DNA of 45,168 nt, taken from assembly GCA_963575745.1 (NCBI GenBank), contig CAUYUJ010015016.1, positions 1,053,681 through 1,098,848 of the forward strand. The letters run 5' to 3'. The notes beneath the pieces were generated by a model. That model worked only from the letters and a program-made list of their open reading frames with translations, was not told the origin of the DNA and did no database searches. Source of the DNA: Prorocentrum cordatum (lineage: Eukaryota > Sar > Dinophyceae > Prorocentrales > Prorocentraceae). The translations under genes and the position numbers were made by a program. Below, in pieces: positions 40,861-45,168 of this stretch; within the stretch, counting starts at the first letter, position 1; each line of letters begins with the position of its first letter.

Positions 40861-42864
40861 CTACTGGCCCTGGTCGGCAGGCTGAGTAGCACCGCCACGG
40901 AAGAGCTCTTGCCGATAGCGGGCGAGCCGCTCACCCTCGTTGTAGCGCGAGATCGCTTCAGCCTTGTCGTGGTGGAGGCGGCGGCGCTCTTCCTTCATGA
41001 CTTCGTCGTGCGCAGGTGGCCCACTGGGCTCGGCGTGCAAGGCTTGGGTGAGCATGTCAACGTCGAAGCGGCCGGAGAAAGCCAGCACCTCCCAGATCTG
41101 TTTTGTGCCGCACACACGTTGCAGATGCCGGCACCACCGCTTTCGCTTCTGCTCTCTGAGGAACTTAGCGAGACCCCCTTGGCCTGCCCCTTGGGGCTGG
41201 CCACCTTTTCCCGCAGGCTGAGAAGCTCCGCGAGAACCTTTTCCCGCAGGCTGAGAAGCTCCGCGAGAACCTTGTGGTGGAGTCTCGCCTTTCGCCTTCC
41301 CCTTCTCGCCTTTTCCCGCAGGCTGAGAAGCTCCGCGAGAACCTTGTGGTGGAGTCTTGCCTTTCGCTTTCCCCTTCTCGCCATCTCGTTCCTGTAGCGC
41401 CAGCTGGTGTTCGGACTGCTCGTGCTCTGCGCGAGCACGTCTTACGAGTTCCCCGCGCTCAGCGTCGGTGAGGACGCGCCGCAAGTCGGCGATGTTTTTG
41501 CTCCGCAGAAACTCATGGCGAACCTTAAGGACAGACGCAATGGCTCGGGCAGTCTCCGCCTGCGACGCGAAGGCGGTGTCACAGTCCGAGCCAGGCTGAG
41601 GAGCGCCAGCTGGATCTTTGTCCGCAGGCTGCGTGGACGTCCTCTTCTTGAACAGCAAGAGGCTGAAGTGGTGGAAGAGTTTCGGGTCGTAGTCCGCGTC
41701 ATACCTCTGGTCCCAATGCTCCCTCAACTCCTCGTGCAACTCCTGCGCGCGCCGACTAACTTCATCCTCGGGCTCGTCGCAGGCTGCGGCGTCGGCCGGC
41801 GACGTCGGCGAAAGCGGCGCAAGCACAGGTGCGGGGCTCGGGGACCAGGACCAGTGCACCGAGGAGGCATCCGCCTCGGTCTCTGAGTCGGCGTCGGCGT
41901 CAGGCAAGTCTCCGAAGACACTCTTCCGCCCCTTTGTCTCCCCAGGCTGAGAAGCACCGGGGGCGGTGAGCACGACCGCAACAGCATCGCGTGCGTCGTT
42001 TCGCATGCCGCGGCCCATGCACGAGGCGCCAACAGCGATGGGCTGGAAACGCGCGACTGCTCCGCAGACTGCCACGTTGTCGCCTTTGCGGTCCGCCGGG
42101 GGGGCGAAGACTTCCCATAACGCCTCGTCGTCAGTGTGGCGTTGGAAAGCTTCACGCGCCTCCTGCGAGGTCAAGTTGTTGTCGCCGACTGCGAGGCGCA
42201 CGACCGGCGTGCCCAGCTCCCCAGTACTGAGAAGCACGGCGATCCCGTCCAAGTGGAGTCGGAGCAGCCGAACTGCTCGCTGTCGCGTGTGAATGCTGGG
42301 AGGGTTGTTTCCGCAAACGATGTGCATGTTTCCGACGACCACGTGAACTTTGTCATGGCCTCTTGTCTGCGCATCGAGCCGTGAGATCTCTGCGTCCACT
42401 TGTCGCCCGATGGGGACGTGGTAGATGTATGTGTCCTCGCGCAGGGGCACGTCAGCAGGCTGAGAAGCACCGCCGAAGCCCCATAGGCTCAAGTAGTTGG
42501 CGACCTCGCAGAAGCCAATGCTGTCGCCGAACGGCTTGGTCAGGATGTCTTTCACGTTGATGGCTGCTCGGCTCAGGCCTTGACGAAACGCACCGACCTC
42601 GCACCCAAAGAAAAGGTCAGCATCGACTTCCTCGACTATCTTGGCGCAAATCCGCCCGAAGTTGAAGCAGTGAGTCTTGAAGTTCTTCCCGATCATCATG
42701 CTCTGCTCGAACCCGAAGTTAAAAGAGGCGACCGTGAAAGACGCAGGCTGAGGGGCACCGCGAGCAGGCGCGGCCGCAGGCGTGTGTCGGTCTTCCTCCG
42801 CAGGCTGAGAAGCACCGCGAGAAGCCGAGGCTGCGGACCGGCCTCGCGGCCAGGGGAGGGCCAT
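40861..42864 (-). CDS. Endonuclease/exonuclease/phosphatase-type nuclease
   Basis: I choose the ATG at 42864 (MALPWPRG), since the frame upstream (to 42999) is a 48-nt direct repeat. 667 residues. Residues about 40-300 form an EEP fold of the AP-endonuclease/DNase I type: VASFNFGFEQ (about 43), the catalytic-Glu motif FFGCEVGAF (about 86), VVVGNMHIVCG (about 177), GDNNLTS (about 226) and NDARDAVAVVL (about 288). The final motif has Arg where the family has the catalytic His, so activity is uncertain. The C-terminal half is charged and holds a duplicated unit GEKGKAKGKTPPQGSRGASQ. About ten GASQPA-type inserts are present. Helentron-type elements carry such a nuclease, which fits the neighbours. 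Confidence 0.75.
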   Translation of the reverse strand: MALPWPRGRSAASASRGASQPAEEDRHTPAAAPARGAPQPASFTVASFNFGFEQSMMIGKNFKTHCFNFGRICAKIVEEVDADLFFGCEVGAFRQGLSRAAINVKDILTKPFGDSIGFCEVANYLSLWGFGGASQPADVPLREDTYIYHVPIGRQVDAEISRLDAQTRGHDKVHVVVGNMHIVCGNNPPSIHTRQRAVRLLRLHLDGIAVLLSTGELGTPVVRLAVGDNNLTSQEAREAFQRHTDDEALWEVFAPPADRKGDNVAVCGAVARFQPIAVGASCMGRGMRNDARDAVAVVLTAPGASQPGETKGRKSVFGDLPDADADSETEADASSVHWSWSPSPAPVLAPLSPTSPADAAACDEPEDEVSRRAQELHEELREHWDQRYDADYDPKLFHHFSLLLFKKRTSTQPADKDPAGAPQPGSDCDTAFASQAETARAIASVLKVRHEFLRSKNIADLRRVLTDAERGELVRRARAEHEQSEHQLALQERDGEKGKAKGKTPPQGSRGASQPAGKGEKGKAKGETPPQGSRGASQPAGKGSRGASQPAGKGGQPQGAGQGGLAKFLREQKRKRWCRHLQRVCGTKQIWEVLAFSGRFDVDMLTQALHAEPSGPPAHDEVMKEERRRLHHDKAEAISRYNEGERLARYRQELFRGGATQPADQGQ
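41205..41395 (-). repeat. Coding duplication built around the 19-nt repeat
   Basis: Three copies of tcccgcaggctgagaagctc occur at 41211, 41243 and 41319, two of them within a duplicated 72-nt unit. Protein level: GKGSRGASQPA repeated. It shows that the short insert can seed local expansion in frame. Confidence 0.9.
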
Positions 42865-43010
42865 TGCAATGTAGACCGCGGAGGAACGGCCGGTTCCGTC
42901 GGAAAGATTGCAATGTGGGAGGCACGTCCTGAACCAAAGACGGCTGTCAAGACAATGTAGACCGCGGAGGAACGGCCCGTTCTTTCGGAAAGATTGCAAA
43001 GGGATCTCGC
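42855..43010. repeat. 48-nt direct repeat at the 5' side of the nuclease gene
   Basis: The sequence caatgtagaccgcggaggaa, cggccggttccgtcggaaag, attgcaa (42867 on) recurs at 42953-43000 with few changes. Next to it, cgccatgctaagggat occurs twice (43010 and 43040). This marks the right limit of the gene-bearing region before the microsatellite. Confidence 0.88.
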
Positions 43011-43059
43011 CATGCTAAGGGATGGATCCGAGGATCTACGCCATGCTAAGGGATCACGA

Positions 43060-43499
<440 letters not shown>

Positions 43500-43500
<1 letters not shown>

Positions 43501-43905
43501 GGAGGAGGAGGAGGAGGATGTGGAGGAGGAGGAGGGGCAGGGGAGGAGGAGGGGGAGGAGGAGGATGGAGGAGAGGAGGAGGAGGAGGAGGATGGGAGGA
43601 GTACAAGGAGGCGGCAGGTAGGAGGAAGAGGAGGAGGAGGAGGAGGAGGAGGGAGGGGGGAGGTGGAGGAGGAGGAGGAGGGAGGAGGAGGAGGAGGTGG
43701 GGAGGAGGAAGACGGGGGGGAGGGAGGGAGGGAGGGAGGGAGGGAGGGAGGGAGGGAGGGAGGGGGAGGGAGGGGTGAGGGGGAGGAGGAGGAGGAGGAG
43801 GAGGAGGGAGGAGGAGGAGGAGGTGGAGGAGGTGGAGGAGGAAGGGGGAATGATTGATGATGAGGAGGAGGAGGAGGAGGGAGGAGAGGGAGATGGGAGG
43901 AGGAG
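43500..43905. repeat. GGA/GGGA purine microsatellite
   Basis: GGAGGA with inserted GGGA tracts (43722-43765 is a clean GGGA run). A homopurine stretch of this length can form triplex or quadruplex structures. Confidence 0.95.
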
Positions 43906-43921
43906 GAAGCAAACTCACGAT

Positions 43922-44096
43922 CACAAATCCTGGCGCTTGCACTCGCCTCGCACGGCCCTGGGGGGGGGGAGGAGGACGCCTCCCCCAGGAGCGGAGGGTG
44001 CGGACCCGACCCATCTGCCCCGCAGCGCGCGGCCTCTCCGAGGCCAAGCGGGCAGACGCCGGTCGGGCCCGTGGGGGAGCACCACCCCCCCCCCAC
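43922..44096. repeat. Direct repeat of about 170 bp, copy 1
   Basis: From caaatcctggcgcttgcact through ccccaggagcggagggtg to gggagcaccaccc. Nearly identical to 44484-44656. The G-run inside differs in length between copies. Confidence 0.92.
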
Positions 44097-44483
44097 ACCC
44101 CCAGGGCGGGTAGGGCGGGCCAACGACAGCACGTGGTCACTATGGACCAGAAGAGAGGGCCCCATTGGGCACGTGAACGCAGCGGGCCGCTATGGGCCGC
44201 AACGAAGCCACTATGGGCCGCAAGGAAGCCACTATGGGCCGAGCGAAGCCCCCAGAGGGCGGAGGGCCGAAACCCGACACACGGCACGGTATTTATATCC
44301 CGCCCCAGTGCCAGGCGGAGGAAGCGCGGCACGGCACTGCACCACACGACGCGAGCGGGAGGCGGAAGAGGGTCGACCAGCGCGCGGCCGACCAGCCGAG
44401 CGAGGGCGCCCCCGCGGCCAGCCGCGGGGTCGTTCACAGCGCGGGCGGATTTGTGCCAAGCAATAACTTCGTTATTACGACCC
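44097..44483. other. Spacer between the two direct repeats
   Basis: Contains three close copies of a short unit (gaagccactatgggccg) at about 44186-44240. Overlapping open frames exist on both strands but none has a recognisable domain. The inner edge (ataacttcgttattacg) holds a small palindrome near 44462-44478. Confidence 0.6.
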
Positions 44484-44656
44484 CACAAATCCTGGCGCTT
44501 GCACTCGCCTCGCACGGCCCTGGGGGGGGGGGGAGGAGGAAGCCTCCCCCAGGAGCGGAGGGTGCGGACCCGACCCATCTGCCCCGCAGCGCGCGGCCTC
44601 TCCGAGGCCAAGCGGGCAGACGCCGGTCGGGCCCGGGGGGGAGCACCACCCACTGC
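44484..44656. repeat. Direct repeat of about 170 bp, copy 2
   Basis: Second copy of 43922-44096. With the first copy it brackets a segment of about 390 bp, so the pair could be a tandem duplication or short terminal repeats of a small element. No clear target duplication was identified. Confidence 0.92.
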
Positions 44657-44766
44657 AACGGCGCTCCCGCGGGCCACGCCCGGCGCTGCCACCCACTGCC
44701 CCCGCGTGCCGGGGGTGCGCCCACGTGTGTGCCGTGCAGACACGACCACCAGACTGCGCGGGGTGC

Positions 44767-45168
44767 TCAGCCATCGCCATCGTCGCTGGACGACTCTGCC
44801 AAATGGGCTTCCGCGACCGACTGCCGCTCGAGCCGGGAGACGTTAAGGTATTTCATCCACGCGGGCTGATGCCTGCCGCCCGCGCGAAGAAGGTCGGTGA
44901 CCGGTCCGCCCCTGGCAGCGATGTCCTGCGCGTGCCCGCGCCTGAACGCGTGAGTGCCGAATGATTCCGCGTCGTGGCGCCCCAATTCGCCCAGCGCGCG
45001 GCGCAGCCGAGCACGTGCCGCGCCTGGGGACCACGCAGCCCAGATGGGCTGATGAGCTGGCTCGCCAACTAGCCAGGCCCCAAGAACGTGTACGGGACAG
45101 GTGACCGCGCACTCGTCGCACCAGCTCTGCCGTGCCATCACCGAGCGGCTCTCGCGGTTCTTTCTCCT
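44767..45168 (-). CDS. Tyrosine recombinase, C-terminal part (5' end outside the window)
   Basis: The frame is open from the right edge to the stop at 44767; the first in-window ATG is near 45138. Counting from 45141, the HxxR box is HAFR (64-67, in FGTHAFRRGHAQDI), followed by LLRAGGRHQPAWMKYL with Tyr98 as the likely nucleophile. This matches the end of the phage-integrase/tyrosine recombinase fold. The usual third His/Trp is not clear (GGRHQP). A CDEC motif near the visible N-terminus could bind metal. Such recombinases occur in DIRS and Crypton elements and in stand-alone dinoflagellate copies; the class cannot be decided from this fragment. Confidence 0.75.
   Translation of the reverse strand, partial: RRKNRESRSVMARQSWCDECAVTCPVHVLGAWLVGEPAHQPIWAAWSPGAARARLRRALGELGRHDAESFGTHAFRRGHAQDIAARGGPVTDLLRAGGRHQPAWMKYLNVSRLERQSVAEAHLAESSSDDGDG

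Overview
The window looks like nuclear DNA of a dinoflagellate. It is GC-rich, gene-sparse and packed with tandem repeats. It carries a Ty1/copia-type retrotransposon with the CX2CX4HX6C gag zinc knuckle and the Pro/Ser-rich pol linker that I associate with dinoflagellate copia lineages. It also has a large minus-strand set of genes of the Helitron type (Rep/PIF1 helicase, RPA-like protein, endonuclease). I cannot assign a genus from sequence alone. No rRNA, tRNA, CRISPR array or clear host housekeeping gene was seen.

Layout. 1-2190: two diverged copies of a module made of a CAGCCT-rich repeat, a 73-bp tandem repeat and a unique flank. 2190-7192 and 16346-18300: blocks of a roughly 101-103 bp GC-rich satellite separated by a recurrent linker. 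7193-16345: a complete copia-type LTR element on the minus strand (192-bp LTRs differing at 3 sites, 5-bp target duplication CCTTC) that cut one satellite monomer in two. 18305-21240: a 25-28 bp minisatellite, an inverted duplication of about 2 kb containing satellite, linker and microsatellites, and an AAGCTA hexamer tract. 21240-23540: low-complexity DNA with no convincing gene.

23545-43000 has a different character. All recognisable genes lie on the minus strand, in transcription order: an endonuclease/exonuclease/phosphatase-type nuclease (42864-40861), an unrecognised gene in two frames (38719-37641), an RPA-like OB-fold protein (36596-34704) and a Helitron-like Rep/PIF1-helicase gene (34034-24163). 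The Rep/helicase gene has several single-base frame breaks near its N-terminus and an in-frame GT-AG intron (29917-30425) filled with a minisatellite. Related 48-bp or 33-bp tandem arrays, all in one orientation, lie between or beside these genes. A short repeat of about 19 nt, which reads Gly-Ala-(Ser/Pro)-Gln-Pro-Ala in most of the coding copies, occurs at least 35 times in this region, always in the same orientation, in coding and non-coding DNA alike. I saw none outside it. The simplest reading is one very large Helitron/Helentron-like element or its decayed remains, but I could not define its ends.

43000-45168: long GAT and GGA microsatellites, a direct repeat of about 170 bp present twice, and the C-terminal end of a tyrosine recombinase (minus strand) running off the right edge.
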